Shown here: positions 44,514-53,840 of the stretch, one piece after another | Numbering within the stretch: position 1 is the stretch's first letter | Layout of the letters: each line of letters starts with the position of its first letter | NCBI GenBank assembly: GCA_020636255.1 | Contig: JACJYE010000007.1 | Coordinates: forward strand, 310,001 to 374,000 | DNA from: Lewinellaceae bacterium | GTDB taxonomy: Bacteria; Bacteroidota; Bacteroidia; Chitinophagales; Saprospiraceae | Reading direction: 5' to 3' | DNA: 64,000 nucleotides | Made by a program: the position numbers and the translations under genes | The notes under the pieces: generated by a model | The model's database searches: none | Told to the model about the DNA's origin: nothing | The model's input: only the letters and a program-made list of their open reading frames with translations

Positions 44514-47500
44514 ATGAACCCTAAAGCCCCCACCCCCCAGCTTGCCCTGGCCATAATGGCCACTTTGTTAACTTTCTCAACCGCCCTGTGCCAAAAACCG
44601 GAGATCGCCCTCCAATCCGGCCACAACCGGGTGATCAACTGGATGGAATATACGCCGGATGGCCAATACCTGATCACATCCGATTCGAATGAAATCAGGG
44701 CCTGGGAAACGGAGGGCTACAAACTGCTCAGCCTGAAGCGGGTGATCAACCCGTACTGGGAGGAAAAGCAGTCGCCCCGCCAACTCGTTACCGGCAATTA
44801 CGGGCTCATTCCGCCCTACGCCTTCGATACCGGTAGCCGGCGCCGGTACTACACTTCTTATATCCACTCTATTGATTATCTGGCAGCCAGCCAATCTTTG
44901 GTGTATCAGGTTTACAACCAGATCTATGCCTGGCCGCTGGATCAATACGCCGGTAAATCCCAATTACACAGCTACAAAAAGGGCCTAGGGCCGGTATCGG
45001 TCAGCCCGGAAGGAACGATTTATGCTTATTCGGAGAAAGATTTCATCCTGATTAGAAAAGCCTCTGGCCGGAAGGCGGCCAAAAAAATAAAGCATAATTT
45101 AAAAGACGTTGTTCTTGAGATCAGCCCCGGCGGGCAGTTCATCATCGCCCGTGGCGCCAATGGGAAGGCCAGGGCCTGGGTTATCCAGTCGGGCAAAAAA
45201 CTGAATGCACCCTTTCTTGAGGGTCAAAAGGTGGGAAATGTGGCCTTTGGCGCCGATGGCAGCCGGATATTCACCCTTTCCGACGGTGCCTGGGCCTGTT
45301 TCAGCTTTCCACAAGGGCAAAAACTGTATTCCATCCAAAACGATGGGCCGAAACTCGCCGTGAGCCCGGATGGGAAAGCAGTATACATCAGCAAAGGCAG
45401 AACCTTGTCCGCCTACCAGGCAGCAGACGGTGCGCCAATGGGAGCGCCCCGCGTTTTCTCTGGTGCTATCCGCACTTTTGCCTTGCACCCCCAAAAGCCG
45501 GAGATAACCATCGGCTTTGAAGACAAAGGGCATCAGGTATATCACCTGCCGGATTTCAACTTGCTCCACGAAGAGCGCAACCGTAAAAATACGGCAGAAG
45601 CCGTGGCTTTCAGCCCTGATGAGCGCTACCTGGCCAGTAGCCATTCCGACCAGACTATCAAAGTATGGGATATCGAGCAGGGAAAACTGGCCCGGGTGTT
45701 GGTGGCGCCCGACGGCGTCGCCCGGGATATCGTTTTCAGTCCGGCAGGCCATAAGCTGATCGCCGGCGCAGGGCCGGGCAGTATCCATGTTTGGGATGTG
45801 GCCAGTGGAAAGTTGGATACCACCTTAAAGGCGCATACTCATCCGGTTCTACAACTCGGTTTCGATACTACTGGCCATCGTTTGCTGAGCCTGGATTCCA
45901 CTAAAACGATCATCTGGGATTTTGACAGGTTGGCTCCAGAGCAGGAAACCAAAACCAGGTCGGAATTTCGATTCTTCGGGCTGCGCCGCCAGAAAAACAG
46001 CCTGATACTGATGGAGTCGGTAGGAAAAGATAGATATAATGAAAAAATGGCCTATAATGAATGGGGCCTCGACAGTGGGGAGAAACTGGACGAAGGGAGC
46101 CTGGATTTTATGTCCCTCGAAAAGGCCAGCATCAGTTCCGATGGCCGCTATCTGGTGATGGCCAGCGCCGAAGTGGCCCTGAAACGTGCCCGGGTGGTCG
46201 TTTGGGACCTGGTGGAAAAAAAGCCGATCATCACCCTCTTTAACCTGGACGCGGTCGAATCTCTTATCTTCAGCCCCGATGGGAGAAAACTGTTCGTCGC
46301 AGGCAGCGATCACAGCTTTGAAATGTTCGACTGGGAACAGATCAAAGGGCTTGACCCTCATGAGCATCACTTCCCCATCCACGAGCTGGCCGATTTTAAC
46401 GGGCATTACGAGTCGATCCGGTCAGCCGCCTTCAGCCCTACCGGCGACTATTTCGTCAGTGCGGCCAACGACCAGCAATTGATCATTTGGGATCTGGAAA
46501 AAAAGTGCGCATCGCTTGTACTCAGCACCTTTGATGACCAGGAAGCCTGGATCGTCAAAGATTCCATCGGCCGCTTCGACGGCAACCAGCAGGCTTTCAA
46601 CCACCTGCACTATGTGGTGGACAATGAGGCCATCAGTTTCAGCCAGCTGAAGGAAAGGTATTACCAGCCGAAATTGCTGGCCATCGCCCTGCAGAAAAGT
46701 GGCCAGCAATCGCTGAATTCCGCTATGCTCAAGGATGTGCCGCTGTACCCTGGGATAAGCCTGTTTCTGGAAGGCGATACCCTTCAGGTGCAGCTTACTC
46801 CGCGTTCCGGCGGTATCGGCAAAGTGGGTGTATTTATCGGCAACAAGGAGGTGGTTCCCGACGCCAACCCGCAGCGGGCAAAGGCCTTCAGCGTCAACCT
46901 GTCAGAATACCGAAAATATTTCGGGCCGGGCCAGGCCTGCCTGATCGGCGTTCAGGCCTGGAATGAAGAGCAGTGGCTTTCCAGCAAAATGCAAACCATC
47001 TCTTACACGCCGACTTTTGCCATTCAGTTAAATGCACCCGCCCCCCGGGCGCATATCATCTGCATCGGGGCGTCCGACTATAAAGGAGAGGCCGTTGACC
47101 TGAGGTATGCTGACAAGGACGCCCGCCTGGTGGCCCAGGCCCTGGCCACCGCCGCCCGGGAATTGCTGGGGCCAGGCCAGGCAGATACTTATTTGTTCAC
47201 TTCCAGTCCCGATAGCGGTGATCTGGGCTCGGCTTATACCTCCAAAGCCAATATACTGGGCTTGTTCCAGCAGTTAAGCCAAACGGCCAGCCCGGAAGAT
47301 GTGCTGATCCTGTACCTCTCTGGCCACGGTACTACTTATCAGGCAGCTGGCAAGGAGCAGTTTTACTACCTGACCCCTGAGTTGGGCGGCTTGGATATCC
47401 GCGATAATTACCTGCGGGAAACCTATGCGATCTCAACCGAAGAGTTCGCGGCCTGGCTCAACAGTATCCCCTGCCGAAAGGCAGTATTGATCATGGATGC

Positions 47501-48233
47501 CTGCGCTTCCGGCGCTTTCAACCAGGGCCTTGGCGAAGAACTGTTGGCCGCTCGCGGCAGCACCCCTTCCCAGATCCGGGCCGTCGACCGGCTCAAGGAT
47601 CGGGCCGGGGTGTTCGTCATATCGGGTAGCACAGCCGACAAGAGCAGCTTCGAAGCGTCTCAATTTGGCCAGGGCCTGCTAACCTACAGCCTGCTGCTGG
47701 GCATTAAAGGTGGTGAAGGCCTGCGCAACCGCGAATTCATCGACGTGCTCACCTTGTTTAATTTTGCCAAAGAAAAGGTGCCGGTGCTCGCTGCCCAGAT
47801 CGGCGGCATCCAGGACCCCATGATCTTCGCCCCTCTGGAATCTGAATCCTACGATATCGGCCAGGCCACCGAGCTGATTCGGCAGAGCATCCCCATTGCT
47901 CAGCCCAAGCCCTTTTTTACCCGCGCTCGCTTCATTCAGAACGGAACGGCCTTCGACGAGCTGGGCCTGGAGGAACGGGTGAACACCCAGCTGGAGGAAT
48001 ATAGCCAACTGGGCCCGGACGCGCCCCTGATCTTTATCGACGAGGGACATAACGTAGCCTCTTTCCAGATCGGCGGCCTCTATGAGGTAGACGGGGAACA
48101 GCTTACCGTCACCTGTACCTTGCGGTACAACAAACAGCCTCATGGCCAGGCATTCACCGTTACCGGGCCAATGGCGGATTTGGCAGGCGTGGCGAAGCTG
48201 ATTGTTCAGAAGGCGTATAGAGAGGTGGAGTAG
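44514..48233 (+). CDS. Exported WD40-repeat caspase-family protein 3
   Basis: The 1239-residue protein has a signal peptide (~1-26, LALAIMATLLTFSTALCQ). A more divergent WD40 region (~30-680) keeps units such as FSPDERYLASSHSDQTIKVWD and FSPTGDYFVSAANDQQLIIWD. The Ig-like linker (~690-835: LKERYYQPKLL, LKDVPLYPGISLFL, LTPRSGGIGKVGVFIG) aligns with protein 2. The caspase domain (~842-1090) has His938 in LSGHGT and Cys997 in MDACASGAF. The C-terminal domain (~1125-1239: FFTRARFIQNGTAFDELGLEE) is homologous to that of protein 2. It lies 134 bp after protein 2; those 134 bp show only weak AT-rich inverted repeats (AAAAAT-GAGT-ATTTTT). Confidence 0.92.
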   Translation: MNPKAPTPQLALAIMATLLTFSTALCQKPEIALQSGHNRVINWMEYTPDGQYLITSDSNEIRAWETEGYKLLSLKRVINPYWEEKQSPRQLVTGNYGLIPPYAFDTGSRRRYYTSYIHSIDYLAASQSLVYQVYNQIYAWPLDQYAGKSQLHSYKKGLGPVSVSPEGTIYAYSEKDFILIRKASGRKAAKKIKHNLKDVVLEISPGGQFIIARGANGKARAWVIQSGKKLNAPFLEGQKVGNVAFGADGSRIFTLSDGAWACFSFPQGQKLYSIQNDGPKLAVSPDGKAVYISKGRTLSAYQAADGAPMGAPRVFSGAIRTFALHPQKPEITIGFEDKGHQVYHLPDFNLLHEERNRKNTAEAVAFSPDERYLASSHSDQTIKVWDIEQGKLARVLVAPDGVARDIVFSPAGHKLIAGAGPGSIHVWDVASGKLDTTLKAHTHPVLQLGFDTTGHRLLSLDSTKTIIWDFDRLAPEQETKTRSEFRFFGLRRQKNSLILMESVGKDRYNEKMAYNEWGLDSGEKLDEGSLDFMSLEKASISSDGRYLVMASAEVALKRARVVVWDLVEKKPIITLFNLDAVESLIFSPDGRKLFVAGSDHSFEMFDWEQIKGLDPHEHHFPIHELADFNGHYESIRSAAFSPTGDYFVSAANDQQLIIWDLEKKCASLVLSTFDDQEAWIVKDSIGRFDGNQQAFNHLHYVVDNEAISFSQLKERYYQPKLLAIALQKSGQQSLNSAMLKDVPLYPGISLFLEGDTLQVQLTPRSGGIGKVGVFIGNKEVVPDANPQRAKAFSVNLSEYRKYFGPGQACLIGVQAWNEEQWLSSKMQTISYTPTFAIQLNAPAPRAHIICIGASDYKGEAVDLRYADKDARLVAQALATAARELLGPGQADTYLFTSSPDSGDLGSAYTSKANILGLFQQLSQTASPEDVLILYLSGHGTTYQAAGKEQFYYLTPELGGLDIRDNYLRETYAISTEEFAAWLNSIPCRKAVLIMDACASGAFNQGLGEELLAARGSTPSQIRAVDRLKDRAGVFVISGSTADKSSFEASQFGQGLLTYSLLLGIKGGEGLRNREFIDVLTLFNFAKEKVPVLAAQIGGIQDPMIFAPLESESYDIGQATELIRQSIPIAQPKPFFTRARFIQNGTAFDELGLEERVNTQLEEYSQLGPDAPLIFIDEGHNVASFQIGGLYEVDGEQLTVTCTLRYNKQPHGQAFTVTGPMADLAGVAKLIVQKAYREVE

Positions 48234-48329
48234 GGGAGCTGAGGCAGCAGGCGCCGACATTCCCTATGCACTTGTTAACCTCTTTTCATACTTTTGTGTT
48301 ACATACAAAGAAAAAGGGCCTCAACAACA

Positions 48330-48854
48330 ATGGAACAAACCAAGCAGCCGCCTAAAATAAACTTTGCGCACTTCCTCGGAAAATTTCCGGAAGTGGAGCT
48401 ACCCGTTACCCTCGGGGAAGAATCACACCACGCTTTCTCCCAGGAGAACGAGCCCATGCCCCCAATGATGATCGAGCAGTTCATCCTGCCGGTAGAGCAG
48501 GCGCCTGCCGATGATTATACGGAGTTCGTGCCTTGTATGAAAGTCCCTAAAACAGGTGATTTTCACGCCATCATCTATTGGCGGGCAGGCCTGCTCAACT
48601 ACCAGTACACCCTCGCCACTTTTACCAATAAAGGCGAATGGATCGACAAACGCGTCATCGCCGGAACCTTCTCCGACGGTGAAACGTTGACCACCTCGGT
48701 AGCGACTATCGATGAAGACTGGATGATCTACATCGTCTCGGGCCATGCCGGAGGCAATGGTACAGCTTATGACGCTTCTTCCAGCACGGCTTACAAACTG
48801 GAATTGCTCCCCGATGGCAAGATCGCCAACACCTTAACTATGGAAGGGAGCTAG
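48330..48854 (+). CDS. Hypothetical protein
   Basis: 174 residues from ATG 48330 (MEQTKQPPKINFAHFLGKFPEVELPVTL starts the protein). The in-frame ATG at 48294 falls on the -7 box TACTTTTG (48289-48296) and is rejected. There is no signal peptide or membrane segment. An N-terminal region with 'FPEVELPVTLGEE' and acidic loops is followed by a beta-rich half (YQYTLATFTNKGEWIDKRVIAG, TSVATIDEDWMIYIVSGHAGG). It resembles small conserved Bacteroidota proteins with a single propeller-blade-like repeat, but I cannot name a family. It lies between the caspase cluster and rnr and has its own promoter. Confidence 0.75.
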   Translation: MEQTKQPPKINFAHFLGKFPEVELPVTLGEESHHAFSQENEPMPPMMIEQFILPVEQAPADDYTEFVPCMKVPKTGDFHAIIYWRAGLLNYQYTLATFTNKGEWIDKRVIAGTFSDGETLTTSVATIDEDWMIYIVSGHAGGNGTAYDASSSTAYKLELLPDGKIANTLTMEGS

Positions 48855-48913
48855 AACGATCCAGCACGAGCCCCGATCTATGCAGGCTGCTGCCTGAACA
48901 ACCCAAAAAAAAC

Positions 48914-51160
48914 ATGACTAAAAAACGAAAATCGAAAAAAACCGGAAAAAAACTAACGGCACAGCAACTTCAGCGAGATATCCTAAACCTTTTCCGGCGA
49001 CACCCCAAAAAAAGGCTTAACCCCAAGCAGATCGTACGTAAACTGAATTTAGCCAACAACAAGGATTCTGTTCAATTCGCGCTCGACAAACTGACGGAAG
49101 AGCAACACCTCCAGCCACTCGGCGACTATAAGTACAAGCTCAAAGGCCATCCGCATGCCGATACCGGCGCTACTGCAGGGGCCTCGGAAGGCGCTTTCCT
49201 CGAAGGCAGGGTCGATATGACGCGCAGCGGCGATGCTTACATCACGGGCACCGGCAAAGAGCATGATGTGCATATCGCAGCCAGGTATCTGAACACCGCC
49301 ATGCACGGCGATAAAGTGCGTGTGCGGGCCTGGACGCCCCGTGGGCGCCGCAAACCGGAAGGCGAGGTCGTAAAAGTACTGGAGCGCGCCCGCGAACACT
49401 TTATCGGCACCCTCTGGCTCTATCCCCGCCATGCCATCATCAGCCTCGACACCCGCCTGCCCATGGATGTAGGGGTTGATCTGGACAAGATCCGCGATGC
49501 ACAGGATGGCGACCGCGTGGTGGTGCAGATCACGGAATGGGCAGGAGCCAAACACAAACATCCTACCGGTATCGTAACTGCGGTGCTGGGCAAAGCCGGC
49601 AGTAACGATGTGGAGATGAAATCCATCCTCATCAACAACGGCTTCGAGCTGGACTTCCCCGAGGACGTGATCCGGCAGGCGGAAGCCCTGCCCGAAAAGA
49701 TCAGCCCACAGGAGATCGAACTGCGCCGCGATGTGCGCGACATCCCTACCTTTACCATAGACCCCGAAGACGCCAAGGATTACGACGACGCCCTGTCGAT
49801 CCGCTATCTCGATAACGGCGAAACGGAGGTTGGCGTGCACATCGCCGATGTGACGCACTACGTAAAGGACGACTCTCCGCTTGACCAGGAAGCCTTCAAG
49901 CGTTCTACTTCGGTGTACCTCGTCGACCGCGTGTTGCCTATGCTGCCGGAGCGCCTGTCGAACGGCCTTTGCTCGCTTCGCCCCAATGAAGACCGCCTGG
50001 CCTTCTCCGCGATCTTTGTCTTCGACAAGAATATGAAGATCATAAATCGCTGGTTCGGCCGTACGGTGATCCATTCCGACCGGCGCTTTGCCTACAGCGA
50101 AGCGCAGGAGGTGCTGGAAGGGCATAGCGATGAGATGGGCAATGAATTGCGCGCCCTTAACAAGATCGCCAAACACCTGCGCAAGTTGCGCTTCCGGGAT
50201 GGCGCGATCAATTTCGAGACCGATGAGGTGCGCTTCCACCTCGACGAGCATGGCGTGCCGGTGCAGGTTTTTGTAAAGGAAAGGCAGGATGCTCACCTCC
50301 TTATCGAAGACTTCATGCTGCTGGCCAACCGCGAAGTGGCGACCTACATCAGCATGAAAGGCCGCGACGAGGAGATACCCTACGTCTATCGGGTGCACGA
50401 CGAACCCGACCCCGATAAAGTGGCCGAGCTGGCCCGTTTTGCCCGCGAGATGGGTTTTGATATGAACATCAGTACGCCGCGCGAGATCTCCCGTTCCTAC
50501 AACCGGCTGGCCAAGGAGGCGGAAAAAAACCCTTCGCTCAAACTGCTGAGCCCCATCGCTATCCGCACTATGGCCAAGGCGGAATACAGCACGGAGAACA
50601 TCGGCCACTACGGCCTGGGCTTTGATTATTACACCCACTTCACCTCGCCCATCCGCAGGTATTCCGATGTGCTGTCGCACCGCCTGCTGGAGCGCAACCT
50701 CGGCGGGCATACCTACCGCACCAACAAGGTGAAGCTGGAAGAACAGTGCAAACACGTCTCGCAGCAGGAACGCCGCGCTACCGATGCCGAACGCGAATCC
50801 ATCAAATACAAGCAGGTGGAATACATCAGCAAACACATCGGGGAAACCTTCCCCGGGCTGATCTCGGGCTTCCTGGACCGGGGCTTCTTCGTCGAACTGG
50901 AGGAAAGCCGCGTTGAAGGTATGATAGCCTTCGAAACCCTCGATGAGCCTTTCACCGTAGCCGACTCCCGCCTGAGCATGACGGGGGCCTATTCCGGAAA
51001 AGAATACAAAATGGGGCAGCCCGTAATGGTGCGCATCGCCCGTGCCGACCTGGCCAAAAGGCAGGTGGAAATGGAATGGGTAGTGGAAGAAGTGGAAATG
51101 GCGGGCACGGCAAAAGGCAAGAACCTTGCCACCAGGAAGAAAGGCAGGAAGAAAGCATGA
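48914..51160 (+). CDS. rnr: Ribonuclease R
   Basis: 748 residues. A basic N-terminal tail (KKRKSKKTGKK) and a winged-helix RNA-binding segment (~20-75) come first, then cold-shock-like domains (~90-245) and the RNB catalytic core (~260-590). The core has the metal-binding Asp cluster in TIDPEDAKDYDDALSI and the late HFTSPIRRYSDVLSHR motif. A C-terminal S1 domain (~650-730: FPGLISGFLDRGFFVELEE) ends with a basic tail (KGKNLATRKKGRKK). It is a processive 3'-5' exoribonuclease of the cytoplasm that degrades structured RNA and takes part in RNA quality control. Length and motifs are complete. Confidence 0.95.
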   Translation: MTKKRKSKKTGKKLTAQQLQRDILNLFRRHPKKRLNPKQIVRKLNLANNKDSVQFALDKLTEEQHLQPLGDYKYKLKGHPHADTGATAGASEGAFLEGRVDMTRSGDAYITGTGKEHDVHIAARYLNTAMHGDKVRVRAWTPRGRRKPEGEVVKVLERAREHFIGTLWLYPRHAIISLDTRLPMDVGVDLDKIRDAQDGDRVVVQITEWAGAKHKHPTGIVTAVLGKAGSNDVEMKSILINNGFELDFPEDVIRQAEALPEKISPQEIELRRDVRDIPTFTIDPEDAKDYDDALSIRYLDNGETEVGVHIADVTHYVKDDSPLDQEAFKRSTSVYLVDRVLPMLPERLSNGLCSLRPNEDRLAFSAIFVFDKNMKIINRWFGRTVIHSDRRFAYSEAQEVLEGHSDEMGNELRALNKIAKHLRKLRFRDGAINFETDEVRFHLDEHGVPVQVFVKERQDAHLLIEDFMLLANREVATYISMKGRDEEIPYVYRVHDEPDPDKVAELARFAREMGFDMNISTPREISRSYNRLAKEAEKNPSLKLLSPIAIRTMAKAEYSTENIGHYGLGFDYYTHFTSPIRRYSDVLSHRLLERNLGGHTYRTNKVKLEEQCKHVSQQERRATDAERESIKYKQVEYISKHIGETFPGLISGFLDRGFFVELEESRVEGMIAFETLDEPFTVADSRLSMTGAYSGKEYKMGQPVMVRIARADLAKRQVEMEWVVEEVEMAGTAKGKNLATRKKGRKKA

Positions 51161-51181
51161 CCGGCGCCCCCAAACAAGCTC

Positions 51182-51820
51182 TTAGCCCATCCACAAAACC
51201 CGAACCAGCAAGGCCACGGCAAACACCAATAATGCAGCGCCGGAAATGCGGCGCAGCCAAAGCAGGTGGATGGGTTGCAGAAAACTGCGTATGCGCTTGG
51301 CCAGGATCACTTTGGTGAGGTCGGTGATGATAATGGTGGAGAGAATGCCCCCGAAAAACAAGCTGGCCTCCCCACCGTCCAGGCCGCCGTCCATGACCAT
51401 GGTGGTCGTTACGCCGATCCAGAAGAAAAAAGTGAAAGGGTTGACGGTATTGATCAGGAAGCCTTTGAGCCAGAGACTGATATACGAAGAAGACCGGATG
51501 GCGGACTTCGCCCATTGGGGATTGTGGCCGGTGCGCGGAGCGGTTATCAGCGTGGCCAGGCCGAAGAAAACCAGGGTAATGCTGCCGCCGATGCCCAGGT
51601 AGAGTGCGAAGTGCGGCCCTTCCACGGCTTTGCTGACCCACGAAATGCCGAAGTAAGACCCAAGAATAAACAGTACATCACTAGCCCAGATACCCAGGCC
51701 AACCATGCTGCCGGCCCGTGCACCTTGTTCTACTCCCGCCTGGATGAGGGCAAAAAAAATAGGCCCCACCAGGATCGCAAGGATCAGGCCGAGTTTGACG
51801 CCGTCGAAGATCAGGTTCAT
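51182..51820 (-). CDS. LysE-family exporter
   Basis: 212 residues, six predicted membrane helices: first GVKLGLILAILVGPIFFALIQ with the G-P motif typical of LysE/RhtB proteins, then GLGIWASDVLFILGSY, and the central FLINTVNPFTFFFWIGVT with the family N-P-x-x-x-F-F motif. It probably exports amino acids or related small solutes from the cytoplasm; the substrate cannot be told. It is convergent with rnr, with only 21 bp between the stops. Confidence 0.9.
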   Translation of the reverse strand: MNLIFDGVKLGLILAILVGPIFFALIQAGVEQGARAGSMVGLGIWASDVLFILGSYFGISWVSKAVEGPHFALYLGIGGSITLVFFGLATLITAPRTGHNPQWAKSAIRSSSYISLWLKGFLINTVNPFTFFFWIGVTTTMVMDGGLDGGEASLFFGGILSTIIITDLTKVILAKRIRSFLQPIHLLWLRRISGAALLVFAVALLVRVLWMG

Positions 51821-51891
51821 CCCTCACGTTGATTGTCTGGCCGCAAGTTAAGGAAAAGGCCCTTAAACTGTACCCTGTACCCGGCCTTGCC

Positions 51892-52761
51892 TCACCCCCT
51901 CTCCCTTCCCGCCAGCCTCGGCAGCCCCACGATCGCCAGAACAAAGGCGGCAGTGATGAGCTTCAGCAGGTTGGGGTTGATGCCCAGCGACAGGGCAACG
52001 GCCAGCACCATCTGGAAGAGGATGCTGCCCCCGGCGGCCAGCAATAGCTGGGGCCATATCCTTTTCACGCCCATCCACCTGATCAGTGCATCGCCGATGA
52101 GCACCGAGCCCAGGCCTACCAGTACGATGCCGATACCCATATTGATATCTGCAAAATTCTGGTACTGGGCCACCAGGTAACCGCTCAGGGCGGTAAGCGC
52201 ATTAGCGATGGCCAGGCCCGTGATCTTCATAGCATTGGGGTTGATGCCCAGGGCCCGTGCCATCGTCTCGCTGTTGCCTGTGGCCCGCATCGCAATGCCG
52301 AAGTCGGTGCGCAGGGTATAGGCCAGCAACACGCTGATAGCAGCCAGGAAGAACAGGGCCACCCACAGTTCATTCCACACCGGCCTGTCAAAAAAAGCCA
52401 GGGTATTGAATATGGCCTTTACGTCGAGCAGAGGGATATTGGACCGCCCCAGCACCGTGAGGTTGACGGAATACAGGCCCGTCATCACCAGGATGCCTGC
52501 CAGCAGCGCATCCACCTTCAGGCGGGTGTGCACCAGGCCCGTGGCCACACCCGCCAACGCGCCGGCTGCCATAGCCACCGGAATGACGGCAACGGCCGGC
52601 CATTGGCGGGCCAGCAGTACGGCCGTAACGGCGGCGCCAAGGGTATAGCTGCCGTCGGTCGTGATATCCGGAATACGGAATATCTTCATGGTGATGAAGA
52701 TGCCGAGGGCCATCGAAGCGAGGCACAGGCCGAGCAGCAGTGCGGAGAGGTAAAAATCCAT
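51892..52761 (-). CDS. ABC transporter permease, TrpY-like
   Basis: The 289-residue membrane protein has about eight helices, like the branched-chain amino-acid/TrpX-associated permeases (PF02653): LGIFITMKIFRIPDITTDGS near the start, LVHTRLKVDALLAGILVMTGLYS in the middle and LGINPNAMKITGLAIANALTALSG, the coupling-loop region. It lies 3 bp downstream of its binding protein and would form the membrane channel of the importer. The ATPase subunit usually encoded next is absent; LysE follows instead. Confidence 0.88.
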   Translation of the reverse strand: MDFYLSALLLGLCLASMALGIFITMKIFRIPDITTDGSYTLGAAVTAVLLARQWPAVAVIPVAMAAGALAGVATGLVHTRLKVDALLAGILVMTGLYSVNLTVLGRSNIPLLDVKAIFNTLAFFDRPVWNELWVALFFLAAISVLLAYTLRTDFGIAMRATGNSETMARALGINPNAMKITGLAIANALTALSGYLVAQYQNFADINMGIGIVLVGLGSVLIGDALIRWMGVKRIWPQLLLAAGGSILFQMVLAVALSLGINPNLLKLITAAFVLAIVGLPRLAGRERG

Positions 52762-52764
52762 GCT

Positions 52765-53745
52765 TTACTGTATCGGCTCGTAACCGGCCGGCATCTCGAT
52801 GCCAAAACGCGCGGCAGCGGTGGGGTTAAAGGATCGCTTGCGCTGCTGTACCATCTCCCAGTGCAGGTTTTCCAGCGGTTCGCCCTTCAGGAAGCGTGCC
52901 GCCTGTTCGCCGGCCTGATAGCCCCATTGGTAAATATCGGCGCCGTAGGCAGCCACCGCGCCACGGGCCACCAGCCCCGCTTCGCTGGTGAACACGGGCA
53001 CGCCGGCCTCGTTGCACGCTTTGATGATAGTCTCAAAAGAGCTGAAGACCGTATTGTCGGGGTTGGCGAAAAAAGCGTCGATATCTTCATGGAGCAGGGC
53101 GCCCGCCACCAGCTTCACATCAGCCGTCGAGTTGACGGGGCGCGAAACCAGCGTTATGCCCATAGAGGCAGCCAGGGCCTGCAGGCGTTCGTACGCATCT
53201 ACAGACTGGGGTTCCGACTGGTTGAAAAGGAGCCCTACCCGCAAGGCGCCCCCTTCAGGCTTTACCAGCCGGGGGATGAGCGCGAAGGAGGTATCGATGT
53301 AGGCCAGGTTCTCGCCCACGCCATAGAGGTTGCCGGGCGCACGGCCCTGGGCATCGGTTACGTTCATGAGCTCAGGGGTGGGCGACACCATCATAAAAAC
53401 GGGGATATCGCTGGTATTTTGCAGCGCGGTGATGGTCGACAGCGAAGGGCAGGCCGCTATGAGGCTCACCTTCTGGGAAATAAAATACCGGATGATCTGC
53501 GTAAGGGTGGGAATGTCGCCCTGAGCATTCCGGTAGAGCACGTTGAGCGTTTTATCGGCTTCGGAAAAGCCGCCGTCGCGGAGGGCCGCCAGAAAACCTT
53601 CCTTTGCCTGCCCGATGGTGCTGTCTTCAAAAGCATCGGCAAAACCGATAGTTGGAGCGCCTTCATTGGCGGGGCCGCAACCGGTGACACTCATCAGCAT
53701 CGCCAGGGCGGCCAGCCAGGATATTATCCCTTGCAAGGTTCGCAT
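52765..53745 (-). CDS. ABC transporter substrate-binding lipoprotein (ABC_sub_bind family)
   Basis: 326 residues with a lipoprotein signal: hydrophobic segment and lipobox MSVTGCGP (Cys23). The mature part has two Rossmann-like lobes, shown by TIGFADAFEDSTIGQAKEGFL, SLIAACPSLSTITALQN, and VGLLFNQSEPQSVDAYERLQ at the lobe change. It belongs to the PF04392 family (TrpX-like), which binds aromatic amino acids or similar ligands. It delivers substrate in the periplasm to the permease encoded 3 bp downstream. Confidence 0.9.
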   Translation of the reverse strand: MRTLQGIISWLAALAMLMSVTGCGPANEGAPTIGFADAFEDSTIGQAKEGFLAALRDGGFSEADKTLNVLYRNAQGDIPTLTQIIRYFISQKVSLIAACPSLSTITALQNTSDIPVFMMVSPTPELMNVTDAQGRAPGNLYGVGENLAYIDTSFALIPRLVKPEGGALRVGLLFNQSEPQSVDAYERLQALAASMGITLVSRPVNSTADVKLVAGALLHEDIDAFFANPDNTVFSSFETIIKACNEAGVPVFTSEAGLVARGAVAAYGADIYQWGYQAGEQAARFLKGEPLENLHWEMVQQRKRSFNPTAAARFGIEMPAGYEPIQ

Positions 53746-53800
53746 TCGTTCTGTTTGATTTGGTTACACATAGGTTGTAACGGTTAGGGGAGAAAGAAGT

Positions 53801-53832
53801 TTTGGAAATGAATAGGGCCGGCATTACTTTTG
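53801..53832 (+). promoter_or_regulatory. Promoter of the serB-serA fusion gene
   Basis: TTTG (53801-53804), 20 nt, TACTTTTG (53825-53832), matching the Bacteroidota consensus. The ATG at 53841 is only 9 nt after the -7 box, implying little or no leader. Confidence 0.65.
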
Positions 53833-53840
53833 CACCCATT

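Noticed and set aside
49049..50836. 595-codon minus-strand frame across rnr
   Set aside because: RNase R on the plus strand is complete with catalytic Asp residues; the antisense frame mirrors it.
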